A DNA stretch of 64,000 nt from Aplectana chamaeleonis (GCA_029168955.1 JAPDOI010000380.1:521001-585000); one strand, 5' to 3'. Shown: positions 1-12,473, counted from the first letter of the stretch. Notes: generated from the letters alone by a model not told the origin. Numbers and translations: made by a program.

Positions 1-672
1 CGACGCCTCAGCCTCCGTCTGCCCTCCGCTCTCTCACTGTCTCCAACCTCCGCTCCGCACCAGCAAACGTAGGAACCATGTGAATTTCGCCGTTTTATAG
101 CCTATAAGAGTTTTTGAAACTTTGCGAATAGGCCTGGGTTTACAGCAGGTGAGATTTTTCAGGTGTTTCAAAAAATTTCTCCTGAAACTTGAATATGGAG
201 CTCAATTAGGATGCTGAAAACGAGTCTGGGGTCCAGTTTCCGAAACTCTTAGATTTACTGTAGGTTACGGTATGTACAATGTCATTTGAGTAGCGAAACT
301 TACCTTAGCATTTTAAAAATTGACAAATGGACATTAAATTCGTATTCAGACCCCGAATAAATCCCACACAGAAATTTTGGGTGAATTCTGGGACTTCGAC
401 CGGACTACCGTATATCCACCGTAATCTACCGTGAGGTGTCAAAAATCGAGATTCGTGTTTAGTATTTCAAATAACCCGTGGAAAACCATTTGAGCCACTT
501 TTATCGTAGCGTTACGAATCGTCAAAAGTCGCGTTTCGCCCTCGAATTTTCCCCCGATCGGAGGCTTTGAATGAACTTACTTAGTCGAAATCGTCAGAGA
601 ATCGACAGATAAACATAGAATTCCTAATAGGCACACCCATAAGGAAGTTTTTCACTAATTCTGAGAATTTTT
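1..672. other. non-coding, nothing recognised
   Basis: No long reading frame, RNA gene or clear repeat is visible. Composition is ordinary for the window. It ends at the left border of a terminal-inverted-repeat element. Confidence 0.5.
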
Positions 673-1124
673 TGAAGGCAGTGTTCACGATAAATTTCAC
701 TTCCGACATCTCCACGGTTTACGGAAGGTCTGGTGCCCAATACAGCAAAGCATGCCTAAAAAGGACACGAAAGATGCGTTTTTGAGTCAAAATAGGCCCT
801 CCCTTGTTTACGTTGATTTTTGAGCGTGGAGGAATTGACCGCTAGAAGGATGATACCTATCAGTGCAATGAAGCAAACAGCTCACTTATTAGCACTTCCT
901 TCACTTGATCATTCCTATAATCCGAGTCTTCATTTGTTCCTTTCGAGGGGCGGATCTGGGGCCCGGGGCGTGTCTGGGGCACCACAACGCTTGTTTGTAG
1001 CCGTTATTTTGCCACTCCTGGCTCGTTTTCTACCGTTCCTTTGGCACTGGGAGCCTAGGATCCTTCTCCCCTATCACTTTACTGTGGAAAGTCAACAAGG
1101 ATGATCATCGTGAACACTGCCTTT
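673..1124 (+). mobile_element. TTAA-type non-autonomous DNA element, copy 1
   Basis: The element begins with AGGCAGTGTTCACGATAAA and ends with the inverse ATCGTGAACACTGCCTTT, next to TTAA-like flanks. A second copy of the same interior lies inverted at 48184-48641. The interior has no convincing protein; the 94-codon frame at 820-1104 lies inside the repeat and has no recognisable domain. A four-base TTAA target is typical of piggyBac-type transposition, but a TAA (Harbinger-like) target cannot be excluded. Confidence 0.75.
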
Positions 1125-2097
1125 AAATGCTTTCAGAACCTCCAATTTGCCAGGAGAAAAGGTCGACAAATCAATTGTACGAGTCCAAATCGTCATCACT
1201 CTGGAATAACGCTATACAGCCCACCCCCCCCCCACGCCACTCGGCTCTCGTAAATAAAATTGATGATACCCAATTGATAGGGTGGGGTATAAAAGGAGAG
1301 GTGAGCAGTCTGTCTTCATTCACGCAAAGTTCTTCTGGTAGGGTCAGCAGCTGATGCTCTGCGCGGGCTAGAAAGTAGGAAAACAGCACCACCGGTGCAC
1401 AAGATATAACGAAATCGGAATCGGAACTTAGAAAATTTCAGAGCCAACTCGAGTGAGCCGATTGGGGGGGGTGTGGACTGGATAAGAAAACCCATCACAC
1501 TGTACAAAGTTACGAGAACGTGCTTTCAGCCAAACTTTGTCCAGCGGGCTATTTGGGGTGGGGTGCTGTACACGATTACAAGGTCTGTTTTGAGATTTTT
1601 GAAAGATTACTGCTCGTTTTGAAAGGTACGAGAAGTACAGAAAATTATCGTCTATTGCTTGTAACTTCTTGAAACCTGCGGCTCGGGGCCGGATACTGCG
1701 TAGTTTTACTTTGGTGGCTCAAGAGATACTAACAATTTAAGTCGTTTCTGCAAATGCCTGTATGGTTTCCGGTTTCAATTTAGTCTGACGCATGGGCCAG
1801 GCGGCTGGTGCTGCTCTGTTGAAGGCGGGGAAAAATGAATCTGTTCAGATACTAGCGTGTTATTGTCTGAACTATTGCGTTTCGCTCATTTGGGGGGGGG
1901 TCTGTTCTAATTGGAGAAAATGAGGTAGATTTTCTCTCGAGAATCTCCCGTCGCGAAGTTCATGACAGCTTTAATGAAGGGGGACTTCACATGTCTGTTA
2001 GCCTCGGACAAAAATGGGGTAGATTACAGCGGTAAAAAAGTCCGCACGAATGAGATTTTCTGCTCACGCGGTCGGCTTGCATGTCGAGTGGCCGTTA
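1125..2097. other. non-coding with C9/G9 tracts
   Basis: No gene is seen. Uninterrupted C or G runs of 7-10 bases occur near 1216, 1464 and 1882. Confidence 0.5.
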
Positions 2098-2215
2098 CGA
2101 AGCCGTTTTTCGGACGAGTCTTTCCACGACTGAGATACAGCTGACTGGGATATTGTTCACCATTAGTCTGATATTCCTGCTAATCGAGTCGCAGGTCTAA
2201 AAAAGTACCTTCGCG
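2098..2215 (+). mobile_element. short inverted-repeat element (118 bp)
   Basis: The ends read CGAAGCCGTTTTTCGGAC and, inverted, GTCTAAAAAAGTACCTTCG. The same element lies in opposite orientation at 14560-14678, with the middle segment also similar. No coding capacity. It is a MITE-like unit of unknown superfamily. Confidence 0.55.
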
Positions 2216-2639
2216 TAGACCAGTCAACACGTCCGCCGACCGCGTAAGGGGACAGTGTCATTAGGACAGATTTTAGTTGTATTTCAAAAGGAGATGAAAA
2301 AAGAGCAAAACGACCGTTACGCGCAAATTGGGGGGAATAGACCGGAGATTACCAGAAACACACTGATTCATGGACTCCTGCATAACTATTCCGAATTTTC
2401 GTGTCTCAAATTCTTACTGCCTGCTTCCCCCCCCCCCCTAGAACTTTTCCGCGCTTTTGAGTCCGGTGTAAGCATCACCGAAAGCTGTAGCCAAGGATCG
2501 TGACGTAATTATTCTTGATGAAGTGCGAGATGAGTGACTTAGTAGGGTAAAAACCGAAGTGACGAGCAGCATGATGCCCGCTTCTGCGAACGGGACGCTG
2601 CAGGCTTCTTTTATTCTTATCGGCCTCACCAGAGCTTCT

Positions 2640-3505
2640 CCTCATAGGCGTAAAAAGGCAGCCACATCGCGTTGTTCTACATATCCATAACTGTTAGAGA
2701 GGTCGGCCTTGCAGGACAGGACATGAAAATAAGTGAAATGGATCATGCCCTGGGTTGTGGCAGTCGGGACATTCGCCAGGGATCGACGAATCAATCTTGT
2801 GGACGAAGGCCTTGAGGTGCGAGGAGTGTCCACAACGTAGACCTGCCAGGATGACGCGTGTACGTCTGGGTAGGTCCATTGCGCTGCCATCGATCGGGGG
2901 GGGGCACGTCACCAAGATTGGGATTCAGGGTAGCGCTGGGAAGGTATTGTGTGACGAATCGGGTATGCTCCCTTTGCAGCAGTCTGACGCGATTAAGCTA
3001 CGACGTCGCCCAACGTTGACGATCCAAGACAGAGGCTGCAGCATGAAGTGGCGTGCGAATATGTCGGAAATGGGGACCAGATGACAGTAGGGGGAAATTA
3101 GGGTGTGTGGCATTCCTGACAATGCCAACATGGAACGGTTGCGACTGGAGTTGACAATGCTGCTTTACAGCGAGCAGCGAACACTTTTGATGTAAATGAG
3201 ATACAGGCGTGGATCTAGGGCATCCAGTGATCACGCATAGAGCAGTGTTCTGTGCACGCTGAAGCTTGTTCCAAGAGGCTTCCGACAAGTGTATTGACCA
3301 ATTTTGGGGCTCCATATTCCAGCACGAGCTGTACCATAGCCCTGTAGGTGGTTCGCAAGATTTCCTTATAGTTACCCCATGTAGTGCCTGCTAGCGAACG
3401 TAGAATGTTATTACGCGTGTTGGCAGCAGCAGCTCGAATATGTGTGTTTTCGTGAAAACGCAGTGACGAGTCCAGGAATACACCAAGTAGACGAGAGTGT
3501 TTAGA
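2640..3505 (-). pseudogene. C-terminal relic of a Jockey/CR1-like reverse transcriptase
   Basis: Reading leftward from about 3505, translated pieces in changing frames match the conserved tail of non-LTR reverse transcriptases: LGVFLDSSLRFHENTHIRAA, then LAGTTWGNYKEILRTTYRAM and LEYGAP, then a segment with LQRAQNTALCVITG, and finally LAGLRCGHSSHLKAFVHKID and CPDCHNPGHDPFHLFSCP (a CCHC-type end). No single frame is open throughout, so it is a decayed 5'-truncated copy. The reverse transcriptase active-site region is absent. The upstream end stops at the palindromic element at 3517. Assignment to Jockey rather than CR1 is by motif memory only. Confidence 0.72.
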
Positions 3506-3516
3506 TAAGGGCAGCA

Positions 3517-3852
3517 GAAGAAATTCTCATTTTCACTGATGAGGCTTTAGAGCTCTCCACCTCCCCCCTCAACTAGGTCTGCACCGTAGGAGTGCGGCAG
3601 CCAGCTATTCGCACTCCCATACAGAAAAGCTCTTCGTGGAGCTGTTGATGCCCGTTTGATGAGTCTCCTTGATCATGGGTCGACTACCAAGATCAGGGAG
3701 ACTCATCAAACGGGCATCAACAACTCCACGAGGAGTGTTTTCTGTATGGGCGTGCGAATGTTTGGCTGCCGCACTCCTACGGTGCAGACCTAGTGGGGGG
3801 ATGGGAGGTGGAGAGCTCGAAAGCTTCATCAATGAGAATGAGAATTTCTTCC
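3517..3852. mobile_element. palindromic foldback element
   Basis: Two arms of about 150 bp are inverted copies around a short centre near 3680; the outer ends read AGAAGAAATTCTCATTTTCA and its inverse. Open frames on both strands are consequences of the palindrome. It abuts the retrotransposon relic at its left. Confidence 0.75.
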
Positions 3853-5600
3853 AAAGTCAGATATGTGATAGCTTTGTCAGTCATTGTCTCCCCCCTTAAC
3901 GGACACCTAGATCTGAGTGCCCACCCTCATCCCCCCCCCCCGCTCACCTCGAACTGCTTAGGTTCACGGCAACAGAACTAGATATCCAAGATAGAAGGCA
4001 ATGAGACCACTCGCGATGGTGAATGATGGCAATCAAATAGTAGGCTCATGCCATAGTTGCAAATGGCACCTTCCACTGAATTTTTCATAGATATAAAGCC
4101 TAGCTCCCACCTTTTGAGCCGGTCGATGTAAGGTTTATCGAATTGATCATGTCAAAATCTCCTTATCACTGTTATATTTTGCCATGACCAACCGCTCAGC
4201 TGCTTGCTCCGCCCTGACTCATACGAGCGAGCTAGGCTTTATGTGACCGAACTACTATTTTCTGGTAGCCGAAGGTCGTTCTACTACACCATCTCTCTTC
4301 CCATTGCAGAATAACGTATCCAGAACACACCTTATAGTTGACAGAATTCTTTATGTGTAGAGCAAGTTTCTTGTTTGCGGAGGTTTTTCTTATATTTGTC
4401 TTGTCGCTGCACGGGTCATCAAAAATAGTATTTCCTGAGCAGACGAGAAGAATAGCTAGTAGGTTAATAACGAATCTGAAATTGCAGGAGAGTCGATTTT
4501 TGAAGTCTGAGACACCTATGAAGAGCTGTGCGCCAGGAGTTCCGCGAGCGCGAGCAGCCGTATGGCATGTGCTCTATCGCTAGTTCGGGAGCCAGGTACT
4601 ACCTTGGTAGGGTGCATTCATGGAACAGAAAAAAATGAAATGAGTGACAGACTGATAAAGTAATCAAATGGAGGTATCTATCTACTGAGACAACACTGCA
4701 TCTAGATATTTGTAAAGAGCTTAGTAGCAGTACTCTTCATCAGCCCGCCGGGATGTTTCAAAGACACAGCCCAACCTCAGAGGTAAAGTTTGATATTATA
4801 GTCTGCCCACCGTGAATAGTAACCCTGCCAAGCGCGAGATCTCAATCCGCTCAAATAAGTAAGAAACTACAGAGAAAATGCCAGTCACGTTCACAATACC
4901 AAGTCTAACCGCACACCCCACCCCCGTAAAAAGATTCAAAATTCAAAAGCTCTACTATTGTACATTCCGTCTTTCAGCATAGCAAACCATTTTTTGCCGT
5001 TTTCAGAGATTTTGGTTCTCTAATCGGGGCAGAACACTTGATTATATTTTTAGGGTGTAGGGGACGGGACCGATATTCCCTCGTAGTTTCTCACTTACTA
5101 TTTGACCGAAATGAGATTTCGCGCTTGGCAGGGTTAGCACCATACAAGGTGGGCGGAAGATAATTTCAAGTTTTACTCCTGAGGTTGGACTGTGCCTTTA
5201 GAAATGCCAGTGTTTTTGATCTGTGTCGACTGATAACCCGTGTCGATTGATATGTAAATCGACACAGCAAATACGCGCTGAAACTGCTCCAAACACCCCG
5301 GCGGGATGCTGATGGAATAAATGGGAGCCGAGTTGGTTCATCTGCAACGCTGCTACGGTGTACTGCTTGCATTTTTAGGTCTGGAGAAGGCTCTAAAAGG
5401 GCCGAAAGCTAACAGGAAAAGATGTTTTGAACTCTTGGAGACTCTAGTTTGAAGTTTTTGGAGATTTTCAAAACTTTAATTAATATTTTGCTCTTTCATG
5501 ATGTGTATTGTAATTATTGTGTACAAATAATTTTCATATAAACACAATCTCAAAAAAAAACCCCGGCTTTGTGAAAAGTGAAAAAAAGCAAATTCGATTT
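3853..5600. other. non-coding, one shared dispersed segment
   Basis: No gene is recognised. The segment about 4150-4260 resembles 13930-14060 (shared TTATATTTTGCCAT and GCTTGCTCC words), so it is an old dispersed repeat. A C10 run lies near 3932 and an A/T-rich stretch precedes the element at 5601. Confidence 0.4.
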
Positions 5601-6203
5601 AAAGGCATCGTCCACGATGAAAACCGAATTTGGGTTTATGCGTTTATTCGGACTAGTGGGCCATGACAATGTCACTCAGAAAGTTTGGAGTTACAAAACC
5701 GTCTCTGAATGAAGATTCGCTTACCTCAAAATGGCTTCCTGGGTTTCGGGGGCCGGCCTTGGGGTCGATCCGTTGCTACAAGGAACAAAACTCCTGGGTT
5801 GCTGACGGCGGGCGTGCCTTGACGCGTCGTAGGGCGCAATACACACGCCAGTCGATTTCGAATTCGGCATCGATCGAAAGCAGCCGGCAGCACTGGACGC
5901 AGCAGGTGGGTAGCCCATTTTAATTTCGCTGAAGTCGTAGTTGAGCGGCATCCTCGGTGAATTGCTTCCAACGCTGCGCCAAGGAACGAAGCGTAAAACT
6001 GTTCCCTGCATTCTCTGCGCAACTATCCCAAGTTGATGCCGGCGCGAAATTCAAATTTGCTATGAACTTTCTGAAAATGGGTTTTTCTCAAAAAGTTGAC
6101 GTTTTCGAGGGGGCGTTTTGCTACCGTTAGTCACTATAGGGATAGTACAACACGAAAGCATCAAAAACCCAAATATGGTTTTCATCGTGTACGATGCCTT
6201 CAA
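5601..6203. mobile_element. inverted-repeat element with ends AAGGCATCGTCCACGATG
   Basis: Left end AAGGCATCGTCCACGATGAA and right end CATCGTGTACGATGCCTT are inverted copies. The ends resemble those of the AGGCAGTGTTCACGAT family elsewhere in the window but the interior differs. Frames inside show no recognisable domain. Confidence 0.65.
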
Positions 6204-6329
6204 GAGCCCGAAATGCCCCCTAGGGGTCTGGCAAGGAAAAAAGTAGACGATTCTGATCCCGTGGATTTTTTTCAGGCTTTTTTTTTCGGAAATCGGAAAT
6301 CCGCTTACTCCTGATCTGAGTGAGCTATC

Positions 6330-7545
6330 GAATTGACGCTGGATCGGTAGGGTTGATTTCGTCGTCTTTGCCGATAAGCGGAGCCGCAGAAGCCTTTCTT
6401 GTGACCCTTGCATTGTTAGTTGGAGCACTTATGTTGGCTAGATGGGCAGTTACGGACAAAGTGCATGGCTCCGTAAAACCATCAGTGGGCTGAGGCCGAG
6501 TTCGGTAGGCGCTTGGAACGGACATGGCTGCGATGGATGGATATGGGCTGCTGCCAACTTTGTTGAGGGTCGGCTGGAGATACCGTGTGTTCGCCTGGTC
6601 CGCTGATATTATCTTCAAATTGTTTGTACTCTCAACGGACCTTCTTCAACCATTTTTGTGTCGCGTCTAAGGTTGAGCAATCGTTTGCGTTCCTACGTGA
6701 GAATTCGGGTCGTGCAGCTTGGGTCGGATTCGATATCGTCAAGCAACTGCAAGCGGATGAAAGCTTCGTCACTTGATTAATGAGCAGAGACAAAGATAAG
6801 ACATTTGAATTGGTTTTCGTTACACCCAGAGAGCCTGAACTTTTCACATTCGCGGTTGACGCATCCCGCGTATGACGCAAAGTCATCTTTTGGATCCTTC
6901 ACAAGTTTCATGCAAGCATATCTTTGGCTGAACAACGACTCACAATGCTTGTGCAATGGAGGCTGCAAAATTTATTGGAAGTCCCAAAAAGACCCAAAAG
7001 TCTCCAAAAGTGAAACTTGCCAAAATTATGAATCTTCTTCACAGGTGAGCTTTCGGCGCAAAAAAGCGCTGAAAGCTCACCTGTGAAGAAGTTTCATAAT
7101 TTTGGAAAGTTTCACTTTTGGAGACTTTCGAATCTTTCGAAACTTTCAATAAATTTTGCAGCCTCCATTGTACAAGCATTGTGAATCATCATGAGGCTCA
7201 GGGATAGCACGATTCTGCCATTCTCAATAATGACTGTTGAGTGCCAAACAGGTTCATCAGTGTGGGGACGGCTTCGTCAAAATCCACATCTTTGGGGGAC
7301 CTTGACAGGATATAGTTGCCGAACTCCGTTTCATCGCCCAACTGTTGTATGTTGCGCGTCCATTGGACGCCATAAATAAATAAATTGTTAAATAAATTAG
7401 TAGGACCTGGAATCCAACGTGTGTAGCAGAAGTCGTACCTTAGTGGATTCATGGAAGGTATGAGCGTCCGCATTGAAAACGTCGTTGTGTCTTCGAAACC
7501 ATACCCGTAGTAAAACCCCAGTGCGCTGAGGTGAGCTGCCTGCAC
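6330..7545 (-). pseudogene. LTR-retrotransposon gag relic, interrupted by a hairpin element
   Basis: Read leftward, the pieces follow the order of a nematode Gypsy-type gag. The segment 7545-7198 has a core with FSMRTLIPSM and DFDEAVPTLMNLFG. After the hairpin at 6939-7185 comes SLFSQRYACMKLVKDPKDDF and CVNRECEKF. Near 6390-6480 a zinc-knuckle-like segment follows, in which the first Cys of WFYGAMHFVRNC is replaced by Tyr and a stop falls inside the second knuckle. Several frame changes and stops make it non-functional. No pol region or LTR was found alongside. Confidence 0.65.
6939..7185. mobile_element. hairpin element nested in the gag relic
   Basis: Ends CACAATGCTTGTGCAATGGA and TCCATTGTACAAGCATTGTG are inverted, and arms of about 110 bp pair around a short centre near 7065. 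The insertion separates two consecutive gag segments. Confidence 0.78.
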
Positions 7546-7950
7546 GTGGTCAACTTATGCAGAGAGGCATGGCTGGATCAATTACACCGTTGCATGGTTG
7601 GCGATGGTAGGTTTCCCTGCGGGCGGAAACGGTGGCCACCCGGCTGATTCGACGCACTTGGGGTGAGGAGAGGATCACCTCCGTGCCTGCTGGCAGCTTT
7701 TGAGGCAAGGAGAAATAGCAGAGGTTCCGCAAAGACGCAGCGGAGCTGTCAACTGAACATCGTAAGTTGCCCCCTGCAACATACTGGTCTCGTATGACGG
7801 TCGTGGCAGCCCGCAACTTCGGGTTCAGCATCATGGAACAGTAGGTTGACATCAGCAGCCAAAATTAATTCATGCTGAGTGAATGGGTGTTCTGCGAGCG
7901 CAAAACAGCTGATGGCAGCCGCATTCTTCGCTTGCGGAACTCCTTTTATT
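7546..7950. other. possible upstream remainder of the gag relic
   Basis: No domain is recognised. Position suggests the 5' part of the decayed minus-strand LTR element, but no LTR could be delimited. Confidence 0.3.
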
Positions 7951-8438
7951 GAAGGCAGTGTTCACGATAAAAAATGTGTTTCTTTTTCCCCTAGGAATGG
8001 GTAGTGGAGGGGCACACCGTAAAGTTGGCGTCGAAAGAACGCATGAAAACGAACAAGGAAAAGCTCCAAAAGAGTCCGAAGTTGTCACTTCGAGCGCAAG
8101 GCAAACCCCAAAAGCGCAACACACCCCCACCGACGTGAACAAATGAATGCTCGAGATCGTGAGATAGGCAGTGATTTTCAATCATTAGCCACGTTCTTAC
8201 CTTTATTCTCAACTTCTCTCTTTACTCAGGTTAGCTCGCATACATTGGCTGCAAAAGACGTTACAAGCCTCGGACTACTCGTCCACCATGTTTCCTTAGC
8301 TCAATTTTCGAGGGACCATAACTCTGTTCCCAAAAGGTCTTGTACGATTTCAGAGACATCATTGGAACCAGCATGGCGCCGTTATCAAGACAGGAGGAAA
8401 AACAGAAAAGCGATTTTCATCGTGGACACTGCCTCTGA
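7951..8438 (+). mobile_element. TTAA-type non-autonomous DNA element, copy 2
   Basis: Ends are GAAGGCAGTGTTCACGATAA and CATCGTGGACACTGCC. The interior is shared with copies at 54932-55424 and 60051-60541, for example the words TACATTGGCTGCAAAAGACG and CTCGTCCACCATGTTTCC. The 109-codon frame at 8143-8472 crosses the right border and has no recognisable domain. Confidence 0.78.
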
Positions 8439-9479
8439 AGCAGAACGATTTATGAAGCTGTCAGGGCGTTGAAATATTCAGCTTTCCAAATTTTCGCCCA
8501 ATTTAAAAGTACGACATTTGAATATTTAGCCACCAATGGAATCATCCAACAGTACTCATGATTTATTCAGAATTCATTCAATATTCGAACATTCGTTCCA
8601 TCACTAATCAAATATTAAAGTATTCGATTCGAATAGAGGTCAGGTTTTCGACATTATTATTTTGAAAAATTCAGGGCTATTGTTAGGATGAAAGCAATCG
8701 GATTATTCTACAAGGTCTCGTTCGAAAAAGTTATTTATCATTAATATTGAAAAGACCTAATTAAACTGCATCCACTCGGAAATGTCTAGACGGGAATATT
8801 CGAATTACTAAATCATTCGTTGTGTCCTAAAAATACGATATTCGAAATATACATTTACTGGAAAGCTAGTGTAAAATGCCCTTTGTTTTGTTCTTGTGAA
8901 ATGTTCGTTGAACAGTTTTCTCTCCGACATTTGGGAGTTTTTTGGGAGCTTTCCCCTATCACTTTCTACTTCTTGAACTGGCCTACTCAATAACATCGAA
9001 AACTAGAATACGGCTTTTTATCCTAAACGTTGCCTCTAGGTCTGAAACCAAAGAAGTTTTCGTCCGCTCTGATGTCCACCACCGTCGAAAAATTCTGGAC
9101 AGTTGAACATTTTCAAAAAGAAATTTAGGAAGTCTGGGAATTAGGTTTTGCCTGATCCTAGTCCCTGAATATGGGCCCTTCATACTACCATAATTCGGTT
9201 TTTCGAACACAAAAGGTCTAACACTCAAACTAAAATTCAGAGCGGATCAGTTCACCCAGCGTTAATCCCACAATGCCAGAAGCAACCCAAACGACCCCTG
9301 AACGAGAACAACAGTGAGAAACAAAAACTTTTTGATGTGCGTACACCTACCAATTAGTCGTTCTGACTTGTTTCTGATCGTTTTTGATGCTACTTCTTAC
9401 TTAATTTCAATTCGTGATGACCGGACCAGCATTCTTACAGAGAAAATTCAACAATCGTTTTCGATTGTTGAACTGCTCA
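8439..9479. other. AT-rich non-coding
   Basis: No gene is recognised. ATTCGA-like words recur between 8510 and 8830. Confidence 0.4.
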
Positions 9480-10120
9480 CGCACTCGTAGGGCAATACTT
9501 TGGCACAATAGGGGTAGCACCCCACGGCAGAGATCGAATTTAACCCCTCCTTGTTAACAGCTGCTCCAGTTAGTTGTTGGCAGCAGCTGCTGCTGACAGC
9601 GAGGAGTTGAATTCGATGTCAAGCATGGGACGAAACCCCTACTGTGCTGAGGCGCTCCTTACTGGTGACTTCTCTGAGAGTTCTGGCCGATTAATAGCCG
9701 ATAAACAGACACAAAATGCCTGCTTTCCGCGTAATAGCCGAGAATTGGTCGGAAAATAGCTGGTTGCCTCGTAATAGCCGTCAAATAATGCTCGCCGGTA
9801 ATCTTCTGCAGATGAATGTTCTCCAAGCGAAGTATGCAACGCATTCTTGAAGCAGATTCGGTTGTCAACACCGCCGTCGGTCCAGCTACCCATGTTTGCG
9901 CGGCTTGTTCTCGGCTATTCCGCTAACAACATGGTAGCAGCCGCGTAGTAGCCGAGAAATGATCGAGACCTATTCGCAAAATAGCCCACCAGGAACAGCG
10001 GTTGAGGCTTGTGGGCTATTTCTCGGCCAGTACTCTTAGAGTGAGTGCCTGTAATGATACTGTATCCGTCATTGACGCATCATTGCAACTATCAATGCCT
10101 TGTGGGCTATTTGTGCAGTT
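9480..10120 (+). repeat. dispersed repeat rich in 'aatagccg' words, copy 1
   Basis: The words CGTAATAGCCG, AATAATGCTCGCCG and GGGCTATTTCTCGG recur several times. The same family lies inverted at 14800-15345. No protein frame is convincing. Confidence 0.6.
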
Positions 10121-10504
10121 CCATAGAGATCACATCATAATAAAGGTGATCGCAATTACACTCTCTCTTATCACATGAAAAAATGTTAAAAAGCGATATT
10201 TTTTTCCTGAAAATTTTCTGTTTTCTGGCCGTTTTGGTCTTTCTGTTTTCTGATTTCTGTATTCTGACCAACTCGATTTTCTGATTTTTTTTCTGAAAAT
10301 TTCCGCAAATCCCTGGTGCGTAAGCATTGCTCTCATGTTCATAGCTTCGTTGGGTGGAGCCATGTACTCCACCAACCTTCACCCCTGAGCAGGTGAAGGG
10401 AGAAACCTTCACCATTGGGAAAACCGGTGACAACCGGTGAAACGCCTGGAAAAAAGAATGAAAATGACCCAACACTCATGCAAGTCATTTTCAAGATTGG
10501 GTGG

Positions 10505-11500
10505 GTGTCACTACCGGTTTTTGGTCCATAACTTTTTTGTGCTTAGAGATAGTCCTTTGTTGAAGGTTGTTTTCGAAATCCTCATAAAATTTTGCATCGA
10601 TTAGCGTTTCTAGTTTTGGAAAATGTGTTTCTCTTCTTCCAGCCGATTTCAGTTTATAAAGAGCATTTTTTCGCCTGAATTATCGGTTTTTCGTCCATAA
10701 CATTTTTGTGTTCGGAGATAGACCTATGGTGGAGGTTGTTTTCGGAATCTCGATGAAATTCTGCGTCGACTAGTGTTTGAAGTTTGGCAAAATACTTTCT
10801 CGATCCTTCAGCCAAATTCATTCTGCGAAACACCGGTTTTTCGCCTATAACTCTTCAACCGTCAGAGATAGGGTTTTAGTGAAGGTCGTTTTTGAATTCT
10901 GCGTCGAATGGTATATGAGGTTCCTAACTTTGCTTGCTCCATAAGCCAGCCGGGTCGGTGGAGCCAAGCCCCGTTGTAGGCTCCAGGAGAACTCTGCGTC
11001 TCTTACTTACACCATAGAGGCGAGAGCCCCCTATGGAGACAACTATGGAGCTGGGCTCCACCGACCTGGCTGGCTTATGGAGCAAGCAAAGTTAGGAACC
11101 TCATATACCATTCGACGCAGAATTCAAAAACGACCTTCACCAAAACCCTATCTCAAGCGGTTGAAGAGTTATAGGCGAAAAACCGGTGTTTCGTAAAATG
11201 ATTCTGGCTGATGGATCGAGAAAATATTTTGCCAAACTTAAAACACTAGTCAACGCATAATTCCATCGAGATTCCGGAAACAACCTCCACCAGAGGTCTA
11301 TCTCCGAGCAAAAAAAAAGTTATGGACAAAAACCGATAATTTCAGGCGAAAAATTCACTCTATAAACTGAAATCGGCTAGTAGAAGGGAAACGTATTTTT
11401 CTGAACTGAAAACGCTATTCGATGCAGAATTTTGCGGGGATTCCGAACCATTTTTTACCAGAAGCTATTTATCAGGGTGCAAAAGTTATGGACGGAAAAC
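10505..11500. repeat. long palindrome with tandem subrepeats in each arm
   Basis: Left arm 10505-10995 and right arm 11045-11500 are inverted copies with a spacer of about 50 bp; the inner arms read GGAGCAAGCAAAGTTAGGAA and its inverse. Each arm holds about three subrepeats of 150-175 bp marked by ACCGGTTTTT, CCATAACTTTTTTGTG and GAGATAG. One further subrepeat continues on the right to about 11690. The region has no coding capacity. Confidence 0.82.
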
Positions 11501-12129
11501 TGATTGCTTTTGGTGAAAGAAACGTTACTTCATAAATTGAAATCTGCTGAGAGACTGGAACGTAATTTCCTCAACATGAAAGCATTATTCGACGCAAAAT
11601 TCCACAGAGACTTTGGAAACAGCTCCACTCAAAGATTCGTCTTAAAGGGCAAAATTTTCATGAGTGAAATACGGGTAGTTTTTCAAAAATCACTTGGATA
11701 AATTTTCCCAAATATTTTTGACTCCAAGACAGCTCAAAGGAAATTCTTCATGACCTAGGCATATAATTTCATTAAGAATTGTGAAATTCAAAAGGAGGTC
11801 ATTTAACGAAAAAAATGTTTCAAAATTTATGATTAAAAATAAAAATATATTGAATGCAAGAAAAAGAGGATTAAGAAAACGTCAAATTTTGAAGTTGCAA
11901 GTCTATAGGGAACCTTCACCATTCCCCACTCAGGTATCCTAAACAACCTTCACTTCTCGGACCGCTGCTTCCACCCCAACGAACCTATGCTCACGTCTAC
12001 TCTTTGTGACCACTGGCCTTTCTCATTGACTGCAGACCTCTCGCCTGCCATTGAGCGCTCATCACTGAATTGGCCGATCGCACGGGGCATTTGGGGCACT
12101 TCAGCGCGCGGCCGTCTTGTCATCTCAGC
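11501..12129. other. non-coding; last subrepeat then unrecognised DNA
   Basis: To about 11690 this is a degenerate extra unit of the palindrome arm. Beyond that nothing is recognised. Confidence 0.4.
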
Positions 12130-12446
12130 GCGGAATGGGGGTTTACTACAAGCCCATGCTTCAAATGTTACGTCAGCTTGGGGTCGTACACGAACTGGGC
12201 TATCCGACCTGAGAGTATGTCGAATTGTTTCGTTGGATCAGGAGTTGCGGTCCGCTGCTGATTGACGGCATAGAGCACGTCAGTGAGGGTTGTTATGAGT
12301 TGCGACAGGTGCTGCTCCAAATCTGCCACCAGAGTTGATGTCTTCGCGTCGAATCCTGTTCTTCTGATCGCCACTGTTGTGTTGTGAGGCTGGATGGTGG
12401 CAGATTGAGTAGTCGAGTCCTTTATTGATCGCAATGAGTGAAGCAT
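12130..12446 (-). pseudogene. LTR-retrotransposon gag N-terminal relic
   Basis: The minus-strand translation contains LEQHLSQLITTLTDVLYAVN, TPDPTKQFDILSGRIAQFVYD and, after a frame change, TFEAWA. This is the pattern of nematode Gypsy-type gag N-termini (a helical region followed by the 'I..FvYdp...TF..W' block). It is frameshifted and short. It could come from the same family as the relic at 6.3-7.5 kb, which covers the part just after this block. Confidence 0.55.
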
Positions 12447-12473
12447 ACTATAGCAATGATCTGCTTATCGTCC

